Assembly: GCA_043775075.1 (NCBI GenBank)
Contig: JAYVSS010000135.1
Coordinates: forward strand, 1 to 25,724
DNA: 25,724 bases
Direction of reading: 5' to 3'
Source of the DNA: JANLQX01 sp043775075
Lineage (GTDB): Bacteria > Actinomycetota > Acidimicrobiia > Acidimicrobiales > JANYDT01
Shown: positions 7,770-15,096 of the stretch, one piece after another
Numbering within the stretch: position 1 is the stretch's first letter
Layout: every line of letters starts with the position of its first letter
Made by a program: the position numbers and the translations under genes
The notes under the pieces: generated by a model
What the model was told of the DNA's origin: nothing
The model's database searches: none
The model's input: the letters and a program-made list of their open reading frames with translations, nothing else

Positions 7770-8822
7770 GTGTCAATCGACGTCTCCACCCCGGTGTTCG
7801 AGGGACCGTTCGATTTGCTCTTGAATTTGATTGCCAAAGAGCAGGTCGACCTCTACGAGGTGTCGCTCTCGCTCATCGTCGATGCCTTCGTTCGCGAGAT
7901 CGAGCTCATGGAGACGCTCGATCTTGAAGTGGCCACCGAGTTCCTTCTCATCGCTGCGACGCTCATCGAACTAAAATTGCGGCGTCTGCTGCCCGAACGG
8001 GCCACCGTTGACCTCGACGAAGAACTGGCGTTGCTCGAAGAGCGCGATCTGTTGCTCGCCAAGTTGCTCGAATATCAGACATTCCGTGGTGCCGCGGCAT
8101 ACCTGCGCCGAATTGAAGCGGTGGCATCGCAGTCCTATCCCCGCACCAACGTGGTTGAGGAACGTTTCGTCGCCGTCACCGCCGACCCGCTCGCCGGCTC
8201 CACGCCCGAACAACTTCGAGACGCGTTCCGGCGCGCGGTAGCCAAACTGGCCTTTCCCAAGAACACGCCGACCGTTCGACTTGACCACGTGACCCCGGTT
8301 CGTGTCACGGTCTCCGAGGCGGTCGCCGAACTTGCCCAGGCTCTTCCCCGTCTTGGCCATGCGACGTTTCGCATGCTCACCGTTGGCATGCGCGAGCCGG
8401 CCGAGATCATCGTGCGATTTCTGGCCGTTCTTGAGCTGTATAAGCAGGGTTGGGTCGAGCTTGATCAGGCCGCCAGCTTCGGCGATCTCCACGTGCGATG
8501 GCGGCCTGATGGCCCGGAGAGTCTGTCCGTTGACCTCAATTTCGGCTCGTTTGGCGGCGCGGTGCGCGCCGGCCGCCCGGCTGGCTCGAACGCCATCGGG
8601 CAAGCTGAATTCGCCGCGGACAACGGCTTGGCCGCTGAGAGCGACCCCGACGATCTCGACCTAGACGAAGACGAAGAAGCCGACATCGAAGCGGAGCTCG
8701 ATGCGTCCATCGTCGCCGCCCGCCAAGCCAGGCTGGGCGCGGATGACCTGATTCCCATCACGGAACCCGAAAAGACCGGCTCAGCGCCAACGTCCTTCGC
8801 CGTGGATGACTACGAAGGCTGA
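7770..8822 (+). CDS. scpA: Segregation and condensation protein A
   Basis: ScpA is the kleisin subunit of the bacterial SMC-ScpAB condensin, bridging the SMC heads for chromosome compaction and segregation. The N-terminal kleisin helix region is clear: FEGPFDLLLNLIAKEQVDLYEV, shown here as FEGPFDLLLNLI then AKEQVDLYEV, followed by FLLIAATLIELKLRRLLP. The C-terminal winged helix is near residues 190-250 (ITEAV-like VTVSEAVAEL, then VRFLAVLELYKQGWVELDQ). At 350 residues it is longer than many ScpA proteins because of an acidic tail (about residues 290-350, with DPDDLDLDEDEEADIEAELD) of unknown role. The GTG at 7770 fits homology and the TAGTCT-N8 promoter. The gene leads the scpA-scpB-rluB unit. 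A parA-like gene directly upstream, as in mycobacteria, is missing here. Confidence 0.95.
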   Translation: MSIDVSTPVFEGPFDLLLNLIAKEQVDLYEVSLSLIVDAFVREIELMETLDLEVATEFLLIAATLIELKLRRLLPERATVDLDEELALLEERDLLLAKLLEYQTFRGAAAYLRRIEAVASQSYPRTNVVEERFVAVTADPLAGSTPEQLRDAFRRAVAKLAFPKNTPTVRLDHVTPVRVTVSEAVAELAQALPRLGHATFRMLTVGMREPAEIIVRFLAVLELYKQGWVELDQAASFGDLHVRWRPDGPESLSVDLNFGSFGGAVRAGRPAGSNAIGQAEFAADNGLAAESDPDDLDLDEDEEADIEAELDASIVAARQARLGADDLIPITEPEKTGSAPTSFAVDDYEG

Positions 8823-8838
8823 ATGCAAAGGCTGCTGA

Positions 8839-9522
8839 GTGATGTCACTGGTTGAAAACGATGATCCGCAAACCGGGCCAGATGAGGTGTTTCGAGCCAT
8901 CGAAGCCGTGCTGATGGTGGCCGACGAACCGGTAACGCCGCAGCTTTTAGGAGAACTGTTAGAGATCGCTCCGGCGCTCGTAGAGGAGAGATGCGCCGAA
9001 CTCGGCGCCCGGTACGAGGCAGAGGGGCGCGGGTTTGTTTTGTCCCGTGTTGCCGGTGGATACCGATTTCAGAGCCACCCCAGCCTGGCGGCGTACGTCG
9101 AACGCTTCGTCGTTGGCGATCAAGCGCCGCGGCTGACCGGCGCGGCGCTGGAGACATTGGCGATCGTTGCTTACAAGCAGCCAATCAGCCGGGCGCAAAT
9201 TGCTCAGATTCGTGGGGTGAGCGTGGACGGAACGATGAAGACACTGGTGCAACGGGGGTATGTCGCCGAAATCGGTGTCGATCCGGGTCCGGGCCAAGCC
9301 GTGCTGTTCGGAACGACCTCGCTGTTCCTCGCCAACCTCGGACTCGACTCGCTCGGCCAACTTCCCCCGCTCGGGGACCTCGTTCCGGGCGCCGATGTGA
9401 TGGAGATACTGGAGGCGACACTGCGGGTTGACGGGGCGAGCGGCCGCACTGTGCGCACCGATGCCAACACCGCCTTGCAGGCATCGCAGTCTTCGGTCGA
9501 GAACGACCTGGTGGACGAATGA
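8839..9522 (+). CDS. scpB: Segregation and condensation protein B
   Basis: This 227-residue protein is the kite subunit of the SMC condensin; it dimerises and binds the ScpA middle region. Two winged-helix modules are expected: the first near residues 15-85 (IEAVLMVADEPVTPQLLGELL, in pieces IEAVLMVADEPV and TPQLLGELLEI) and the second near 95-175, with the hallmark LTGAALETLAIVAYKQPISR and RGVSVDGTMKTLVQRGYV. The acidic C-terminal tail is not conserved. The start is GTG 8839 or the adjacent ATG 8842; AAAGG at 8827-8831 is 7 nt from the former and 10 nt from the latter. It follows scpA by 16 bp and overlaps rluB by 4 bp (ATGA), so the three genes look like one operon. Confidence 0.95.
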   Translation: MMSLVENDDPQTGPDEVFRAIEAVLMVADEPVTPQLLGELLEIAPALVEERCAELGARYEAEGRGFVLSRVAGGYRFQSHPSLAAYVERFVVGDQAPRLTGAALETLAIVAYKQPISRAQIAQIRGVSVDGTMKTLVQRGYVAEIGVDPGPGQAVLFGTTSLFLANLGLDSLGQLPPLGDLVPGADVMEILEATLRVDGASGRTVRTDANTALQASQSSVENDLVDE

Positions 9523-10478
9523 GCGGAGGCGCCCCGGGCGATGGCTCATCGACGGAGGATCTTGCCCGCGAAGAACGCAAAAAGAGCATCGACAAGATGT
9601 TCGATTTCCTTCCGCCGACGAATCTGTCGCACGAGCGCGAACGACTGCAGAAGGTGCTGGCCCGGATCGGAGTGGCCAGCCGTCGCGAGTGCGAATCGCT
9701 CATTGCTGAGGGTCGGGTCACGGTAAATGGCGAGGTCGCAGTCCTCGGGCGCCGGGTGTTGGAGGATGAGGTTTCGATCGCCATCGACGGCGTCCCCGTG
9801 ACGGTGCGCCCTGACACTGTGTGGTACCTACTAAATAAGCCGAAGGGGGTAGTGACGACCGCTGATGATCCGCAGGGACGACCGATCGTTCTCGATCTCG
9901 TGCCGCCCTCGCCTCGGGTTTTTCCCGTGGGTCGCCTCGATGCGGACTCGGAAGGCCTGCTTTTGCTGACGAACGACGGCGAGCTCACCCATCGCCTGAC
10001 CCACCCGAGCTTCGGGGTCACCAAGGAATACCTCGCCTCGGTCGATGGGACCCCGAGCCGCGGTGCGGTCCGGTTGCTGAAGGAGGGCATCGAACTCGAC
10101 GACGGGATCACTGCGCCCGCGGACGTGAACGTGATCGCCGACGGTCTCGTGCGGATTGCCATCCATGAGGGCCGCAACCGTCAGGTGCGTCGCATGTTGG
10201 CCGCCGTCGGTCACCCGGTGGTGCGCTTGGTTCGCACGCGAATCGGTCCGCTCACCGACCCCACGCTCGCTCCGGGCGAATACCGAGTGCTCACGACGCC
10301 GGAGGTCTTGGCACTCGCCCAGGCCTCAGGTGATCGAAAAGTGGAACGGCTAGCGGCACCAAATTCTGCCCCCGCGGTTCGGGGGGCGGGGGCCGACGGG
10401 CACCGCGGTCGCCGGCTCGCGGTACCGGACAATCCAGCCGCATGGCGTGGTTCGGGCCGCCCGCCGAAGCCCCGCTAG
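9519..10478 (+). CDS. rluB: 23S rRNA pseudouridine synthase, RluB/RsuA family
   Basis: This 319-residue enzyme of the RsuA/RluB family isomerises a specific uridine in rRNA, probably in 23S rRNA as for RluB; the exact target is inferred. An S4 RNA-binding domain lies near residues 42-100 (RLQKVLARIGVASRRECESL, VTVNGEVA). The catalytic domain follows, with the nucleophile Asp141 in VGRLDADSEGLLLLTNDG and the family's IHEGRNRQVRRMLAAVGH motif. The first ~40 residues are an extra charged leader (AREERKKSIDKMFDF), and the last ~60 form a Gly/Pro/Arg-rich tail (RGAGADGHRGRR, GRPPKPR), probably disordered and possibly RNA-binding. The start overlaps the scpB stop (ATGA). The scpA-scpB-rluB order is widely conserved in actinobacteria and firmicutes. 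Confidence 0.94.
   Translation: MSGGAPGDGSSTEDLAREERKKSIDKMFDFLPPTNLSHERERLQKVLARIGVASRRECESLIAEGRVTVNGEVAVLGRRVLEDEVSIAIDGVPVTVRPDTVWYLLNKPKGVVTTADDPQGRPIVLDLVPPSPRVFPVGRLDADSEGLLLLTNDGELTHRLTHPSFGVTKEYLASVDGTPSRGAVRLLKEGIELDDGITAPADVNVIADGLVRIAIHEGRNRQVRRMLAAVGHPVVRLVRTRIGPLTDPTLAPGEYRVLTTPEVLALAQASGDRKVERLAAPNSAPAVRGAGADGHRGRRLAVPDNPAAWRGSGRPPKPR
10368..10393 (+). other. Strong G+C hairpin in the 3' coding end of rluB
   Basis: GCCCCCGC (10368-10375) and GCGGGGGC (10386-10393) form a perfect 8-bp inverted repeat with a 10-nt loop, inside the variable C-terminal tail of rluB. There is no T-run after it. It may stabilise the mRNA 3' end or cause a pause, or may just reflect low-complexity Gly/Pro coding. 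Confidence 0.35.
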
Positions 10479-10506
10479 CGCCGCTCCAGCTTCGCCCCCT
10501 CGTTTT
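10465..10506 (+). terminator. Weak candidate terminator after rluB
   Basis: CGAAGC (10465-10470) pairs with GCTTCG (10489-10494) around the rluB stop codon, with AGCG/CGCT able to pair inside the 18-nt loop. A short TTTT follows at 10503-10506. The stem is only 6 bp and the T-run is offset, so this is tentative. Confidence 0.22.
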
Positions 10507-10586
10507 GTCATAGATAAAGACGTTCGCCGCGGAGGGCGCGTGGTGCATTGACGCGTCGTCGATGGGAACTGAAGGTGACCTGTCCG

Positions 10587-10592
10587 TAGCTT
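10587..10592 (+). promoter_or_regulatory. Putative -10 box (TAGCTT) for the EssC-like gene
   Basis: TAGCTT ends 6 nt before the ATG at 10599. The spacer has no Shine-Dalgarno sequence, so a leaderless transcript is plausible. A TTGACG (10548-10553) is too far upstream to serve as the -35 of this box. Confidence 0.38.
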
Positions 10593-10598
10593 CTGACG

Positions 10599-13500
10599 AT
10601 GCCCATAAATGCCCCTGGTGCGCCGCCTTTCTCCGATCGGTTCCCCATGCCCCGCCGGCTTCGGCGGCACCTCGAACTCGCCGGGCAGACCCTCGTTCTC
10701 CACGCCCCGGCGTCGGCCCGGTTGGGTGATGTTGCCCGTCATCTGGGGATCGTGGTCGGCGACGCCACTCGCCCTCTCGCAGACGTACGCAACGGCGAAT
10801 CGATCGACCCTCCTAGTCATCCGGTGGGGATCGACTGGCGCTCGGACGGGCGTCGAGCATGGCGCATCATGTCCACGAGCGGGCCGGACGCGCTCCAGCA
10901 TCTCGACCTCTTCGAGGGCGACGTCGCAGTGCTGGGTCGTGATCGCGAGAATGCGTCGACGGGGGAGTTCGTCACTGGGTTGTCGCCCCTAACCAAACCG
11001 GCGCGACTTAACCTTGCTGATCGTTTGATGTCGGTCGATCACGTGTTGGTTGTCGCATCGGGCAATTGTCTGTTTGTCGCCGACGGGGGATCGACGAACG
11101 GCACTCAACTGGGTGAACGCCAAGTGGGTCCAGGCGGGGTGTCTTGGCCCGTGTCTGAGGAGCTTCGCGTGGGGCAGACGACGCTGGGTTACGTGTCGCC
11201 CGACGCCGACGAGATTGGTCATCTGGAGAGTCGGTCGTTCGACCGGTTCAGCGGCACGTTTGCCTGGCGGCGCCGTTTCACCGTCGATCCTTCAGCCCAC
11301 CACCCCGAACCGATCGTGGCGCCGTCGGTCAGAACCCAGGGTCGAGGCCGTTTGCGGTTTCGCCCCGGATCGCTCCTCGGCCCGCTCATCGGAGCAGCGG
11401 TGATGGCCCTGCTTCTCGATCCGAAGTTCGCTGTCTTCGCCATGCTCTCGCCGACGATGATGCTGGTCAACTTCGCTGACGATCGCCGGGCGGCGGCGAA
11501 GGAACGCCAGACGGGCGAGCGAGACTTTTCGAGTGAGTTCGGCACGTTTGGCCTGCAGTTGGCGTTGGCGGCCGAGGCCGAACGACTGAGGCGAGTAGCG
11601 GCGTTCGTCGACCCCGCACTCTGTTTGGCCCGGGCTGCCGGAAAAGTTGCAGGCCTTTGGGCCACAACGACATCACCGGGAGCGCCATTGCTCGTCCGGG
11701 TCGGTATCGGTTCGCCGCCCCACGCCCCAACACTCATCGAACGGGGACCTCGATCGCCAATGGTGACAGAACTCCTGGCGTCGTCGTTTCTCGATCGGGT
11801 GCCAGTGACCGTGCCGCTCGCCCCTGGTGAGTGTGTGACTGTTGTCGGGAATTTGGCCAAGAACGTCGTTCGTGCACTCCTGTTGCAGGTGGCCACGGCC
11901 GTTCGTCCTTCGGGGCTCGCCCTGTTGGTGGACGACGGCGGACTGGAACCTGTGTGGGCCGGTTTGTTCCCTCACCGCGTAGACCCGGCGCTGATCGATG
12001 GCGGAGGCGTTTTCGCCGAGGTTGGTCAACGGTTACTCGTGCTCGCGCAATTTGATGGCTCGGGCGTGGCCGCCGCGCACCAACGTGATGTCGTTCGCGA
12101 CTCCGTAGTGAACGTCGCGTTTATCGTTGCTGTTGAGCGGGCAGATCAAGCGTGCCCCGAAACGACCACCTTGGTAACTGTCGACGAAGACGGGCTCGCC
12201 CTAATTGCATTGTATGGAGAGGGCGGGTCGATTCTTGATGTCGCACTGGATGGGCTTCGTGAGGCCGGCATCAGATTGCTGGCGCACTCGTTGGCGCAAT
12301 GGCGCGATCCGGCCGTCCACGAAGGTGCGTCCCAGCTTCCTGCCGCTTTGTCGTTGGACGACGCGCTGCAGGGTCTCGCCGGTGATGAATTCCGCATCCA
12401 CTCGCCGTCCTTCCATCCCGCTGGCCGCTGGTCCGTTGCGGAGTTCTGGCGGACCGCAGCGTGCAACCAGCGTTCGCTCTATGCCCTCGTGGGCACGGGG
12501 CGCAACGGCACACGATCACTCGACTTCGTTCATGATGGACCACACGCGCTGGTGGCAGGAACAACGGGGGCAGGCAAAAGTGAATTGCTTCGTACACTTA
12601 TTATCTCTCTCGCGGTTCGCTATCCGCCTGAACTCGTCACGTTTGTTCTCATCGACTACAAGGGCGGGAGTGCGTTCGCCGAGTGCGCTGATCTGCCACA
12701 TACCGTTGGGTTCGTCACCGATCTCGACGATGGTTTGGCGACGCGATCATTGGCGTGCCTAGAGGCCGAACTCCGGCGACGCGAACACCTTCTTCGCAAC
12801 GTAGGTGCGCGTGACCTCATCGCCTATGCAGGTGAGCCGAGGGCCGAAGCAATGCCTCGCCTTCTCCTGGTGATTGACGAACTGGCCGCTCTGGTTCGCG
12901 ACATTCCGAATTTTGTCGGAGCGCTTGTGTCCTTGGCGCAGCGGGGGAGGAGCCTGGGACTACATCTTGTCTTGGCCACGCAACGTCCGGCCGGGACGGT
13001 GAACGACGCCATCCGGGCTAACACGAATATCCGGATCGCCCTTCGAGTGCAGGACAGTGCCGACTCCAGTGATGTTCTCGGTGATGCATCCGCCGCGGCG
13101 ATCGACCGTCGGACCCCCGGTCGGGCATTCGTTCGTCTCGGTCCGGGCGAACTTGAGGTGGTGCAGGTCGCCTCCGTTGGGTTGCGATCGGAACGGGACA
13201 CGATCACTGTTCACCGCGCCGACGGAAAGGCCGTTCCGGCGGATGCAGCAGGCATGGTTCCCGCGGAAAAGAACGAACAAGTGCGGCAAGACATCGAACG
13301 TGCGCATGATCCTTCCTCGCCACTCAGCGAGTTCGTTGAAGAAATCAACCGAACCTTTGATTCGAGTGGGCGCCCATACCCACGACGCCCGTGGATTGAG
13401 CCGCTCCCTTCGCGAATTTCATGGTCTGGGAACGCAGACAGTCCGAAAGATGGGGGGTCGGAATGCTTGACCGTAACGCTCGGAATCGCCGACGCACCAC

Positions 13501-14930
13501 ATGAGCAACGTCAGGATCTGTACTCCGTAGATCTGCGGGCCGGGCACCTCTGTCTAATTGGGAGCGTGGGCTCGGGTGTGAGCACCGGCTTGCGCACTGT
13601 TGCCCTGGCACTTGCTTCACGTTGCCCGCCGACGCGAACTCATGTCTATGTCTTGGACTTTCTCGGTGGTGAATTGGCAGGACTGGCCGAACTTCCTCAC
13701 GTTGGCGCAGTGATTGGACCGCACGAGGATGAACGAAGAGAACGCCTTCTAGCCACGTTGGAACGCGCCGTGGAGCATCGACGTTTGACCCGCATCCAGA
13801 CCGGCTCGACGGGCTCGACCGGTCACGAAGAAGACGACATCGATCTTGTCGTGATTATCGATGGGTGGTCGGCATTGCGGGCGGCGAGCCATAATCCGGC
13901 AATGCTGGGGGTCAGCGACACGTTGGTGCGACTTATGTTGGAGGGAGCATCGGTGGGCATCCACTTTGTACTCGGGACCGACCGGAGCGCGTCGTTACCT
14001 ACAACCGTGGCTCCGTCGTTTGCCCATCGACTCGTTCTTCGTCCGGCAGATCCGCACGAATCGTCGGCGGCGGGGGTGGTGTTTTCGTCGACGGCGGCTC
14101 GAATTCCCGGTCGGGCACTGGTGGTCGGGCGGTCGGGTGTCGAGGTCCAGCTCTTCGCCACGGATGAGGCGGACGTGTCGGCGGCGGTCGCCCTCGGGGA
14201 ATCGTCGACGTGGACGGTTGCGCCCCGAATCGAGGTTCTACCGCAAGTCGTGGCGCTTAACGACGTGTCGTACGCCAAAGACGCTTTGCTGAGGAAATGT
14301 TCAGACTTGAGATTGACGTGGAACATCCCTTTCGGCGTCGGTGCACGTGCGCTCGCGCCAGTTGACATACGGTTGCGCATCGGGGAGCCGGTTCTCTTCG
14401 CTGGTCCAGCTCGAAGTGGTCGCACCACGGCGCTGGCAACCGTGGCGCAAAGCGCGCGGCGACAGCACCAAGCGATGCGGATCGGGGTGCTGGTGTCGTC
14501 GACGGCGGCGCGGGATGAATGGGTGGACCGCATGGGCGATTCGAACATGTGGATGCTGACGACCTCAGTGACTGAACTTCGAATGTGGATCGATCAACAG
14601 GTGGGCGCAGAGGTGGCGGCATTGGTCGTCATCGATGACGCGGAGCGGATCGACGACGATGCTGGCCAGTTGGCGGCGTTGTTCGTCGCTCGTCATCCCA
14701 CCATCCGCGTTTTGGTCGCGGGTCGCGCCGATCTTCTCCGGACTGCCTATGGACATTGGTCGGCGCCGGCGCGCCGAAGTCGACACGGGCTCGCTCTGTG
14801 CCCGAACCTGGATACCGACGGTGAACTCTGGCAGAGTCCGCTCCCCCGACGTCTTCGCGTGCGAGGGGGACCTGGACGGGGGGTGGTGTTCGAAGATGGG
14901 GGTTTCGAAGTTGTCCAGGTTGCCCAATGA
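10599..14930 (+). CDS. FHA-domain FtsK/SpoIIIE triple-ATPase protein, EssC/EccC-like
   Basis: This 1443-residue protein has the layout of the type VII secretion motor EssC/EccC. After an N-terminal globular region comes an FHA domain (about residues 90-205: VLGRD, MSVDH, then DGGSTNGT at 162-169), which binds phosphothreonine. A hydrophobic hairpin follows at about 255-292 (LLGPLIGAAVMALLL, FAVFAMLSPTMMLV), then three FtsK/SpoIIIE ATPase modules. Module 1 is intact: Walker A GTTGAGKS at 654-661, Walker B LLLVIDEL with Asp760/Glu761, and LATQRP downstream. Module 2 has GSVGSGVST at 988-996, with Val994 replacing the Walker lysine and Gly after Asp1088. Module 3 has GPARSGRTT at 1269-1277, with Arg1275 for lysine and Asp1346/Asp1347. 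Degenerate modules 2 and 3 are known in EccC proteins, where they bind substrate or regulate. No WXG100, EccB, EccD or mycosin gene is in the window, so secretion is inferred, not shown. FtsK-type DNA translocation is less likely given the FHA and three modules. Confidence 0.85.
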   Translation: MPINAPGAPPFSDRFPMPRRLRRHLELAGQTLVLHAPASARLGDVARHLGIVVGDATRPLADVRNGESIDPPSHPVGIDWRSDGRRAWRIMSTSGPDALQHLDLFEGDVAVLGRDRENASTGEFVTGLSPLTKPARLNLADRLMSVDHVLVVASGNCLFVADGGSTNGTQLGERQVGPGGVSWPVSEELRVGQTTLGYVSPDADEIGHLESRSFDRFSGTFAWRRRFTVDPSAHHPEPIVAPSVRTQGRGRLRFRPGSLLGPLIGAAVMALLLDPKFAVFAMLSPTMMLVNFADDRRAAAKERQTGERDFSSEFGTFGLQLALAAEAERLRRVAAFVDPALCLARAAGKVAGLWATTTSPGAPLLVRVGIGSPPHAPTLIERGPRSPMVTELLASSFLDRVPVTVPLAPGECVTVVGNLAKNVVRALLLQVATAVRPSGLALLVDDGGLEPVWAGLFPHRVDPALIDGGGVFAEVGQRLLVLAQFDGSGVAAAHQRDVVRDSVVNVAFIVAVERADQACPETTTLVTVDEDGLALIALYGEGGSILDVALDGLREAGIRLLAHSLAQWRDPAVHEGASQLPAALSLDDALQGLAGDEFRIHSPSFHPAGRWSVAEFWRTAACNQRSLYALVGTGRNGTRSLDFVHDGPHALVAGTTGAGKSELLRTLIISLAVRYPPELVTFVLIDYKGGSAFAECADLPHTVGFVTDLDDGLATRSLACLEAELRRREHLLRNVGARDLIAYAGEPRAEAMPRLLLVIDELAALVRDIPNFVGALVSLAQRGRSLGLHLVLATQRPAGTVNDAIRANTNIRIALRVQDSADSSDVLGDASAAAIDRRTPGRAFVRLGPGELEVVQVASVGLRSERDTITVHRADGKAVPADAAGMVPAEKNEQVRQDIERAHDPSSPLSEFVEEINRTFDSSGRPYPRRPWIEPLPSRISWSGNADSPKDGGSECLTVTLGIADAPHEQRQDLYSVDLRAGHLCLIGSVGSGVSTGLRTVALALASRCPPTRTHVYVLDFLGGELAGLAELPHVGAVIGPHEDERRERLLATLERAVEHRRLTRIQTGSTGSTGHEEDDIDLVVIIDGWSALRAASHNPAMLGVSDTLVRLMLEGASVGIHFVLGTDRSASLPTTVAPSFAHRLVLRPADPHESSAAGVVFSSTAARIPGRALVVGRSGVEVQLFATDEADVSAAVALGESSTWTVAPRIEVLPQVVALNDVSYAKDALLRKCSDLRLTWNIPFGVGARALAPVDIRLRIGEPVLFAGPARSGRTTALATVAQSARRQHQAMRIGVLVSSTAARDEWVDRMGDSNMWMLTTSVTELRMWIDQQVGAEVAALVVIDDAERIDDDAGQLAALFVARHPTIRVLVAGRADLLRTAYGHWSAPARRSRHGLALCPNLDTDGELWQSPLPRRLRVRGGPGRGVVFEDGGFEVVQVAQ

Positions 14931-15055
14931 CCAGCGACATGAGGCATCGAGGGAGCCGAAGCATCTCGAGGTTGACTCGCGGCGTCGGTAGTCGGCAGGG
15001 GTGCGCTCGGCCTAGACGCCTGTTCGAACGCTTCATGCGGTTGATATTCTGGTGA
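14927..15055 (+). CDS. Possible 42-residue Arg-rich small ORF
   Basis: An ATG overlapping the EssC-like stop (ATGA) opens a 42-codon frame ending at TGA 15053-15055. The peptide is very basic (about twelve Arg, for example RHRGSRSISRLTRG) and ends FMRLIFW. I recognise no family. The coupling-style overlap is the only support. Arg-rich frames arise easily by chance in G+C-rich DNA, and the frame covers the 5' part of the 166-bp gap that should also carry the promoter of the next gene. Confidence 0.15.
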   Translation: MTSDMRHRGSRSISRLTRGVGSRQGCARPRRLFERFMRLIFW

Positions 15056-15084
15056 TTGGACTTTCAGTCACGAAGAGTGGTGAC

Positions 15085-15090
15085 TAGAGT
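15085..15090 (+). promoter_or_regulatory. Putative -10 box (TAGAGT) for the TPR-AAA gene
   Basis: TAGAGT ends 6 nt before the GTG at 15097 (4 nt before an out-of-frame GTG at 15095). It implies that the TPR-AAA gene has its own promoter and a leaderless mRNA, besides any read-through from the EssC-like gene. A second TANNNT (TATTCT, 15044-15049) lies further upstream. No well-spaced -35 was found. Confidence 0.38.
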
Positions 15091-15096
15091 GAACGT

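Noticed and set aside
13800..13823. Repeat and inverted repeat (ACCGG...CCGGT) in the EssC-like gene
   Set aside because: It encodes a GSTGSTG linker between conserved parts of module 2 and is explained by the repetitive amino acid sequence.
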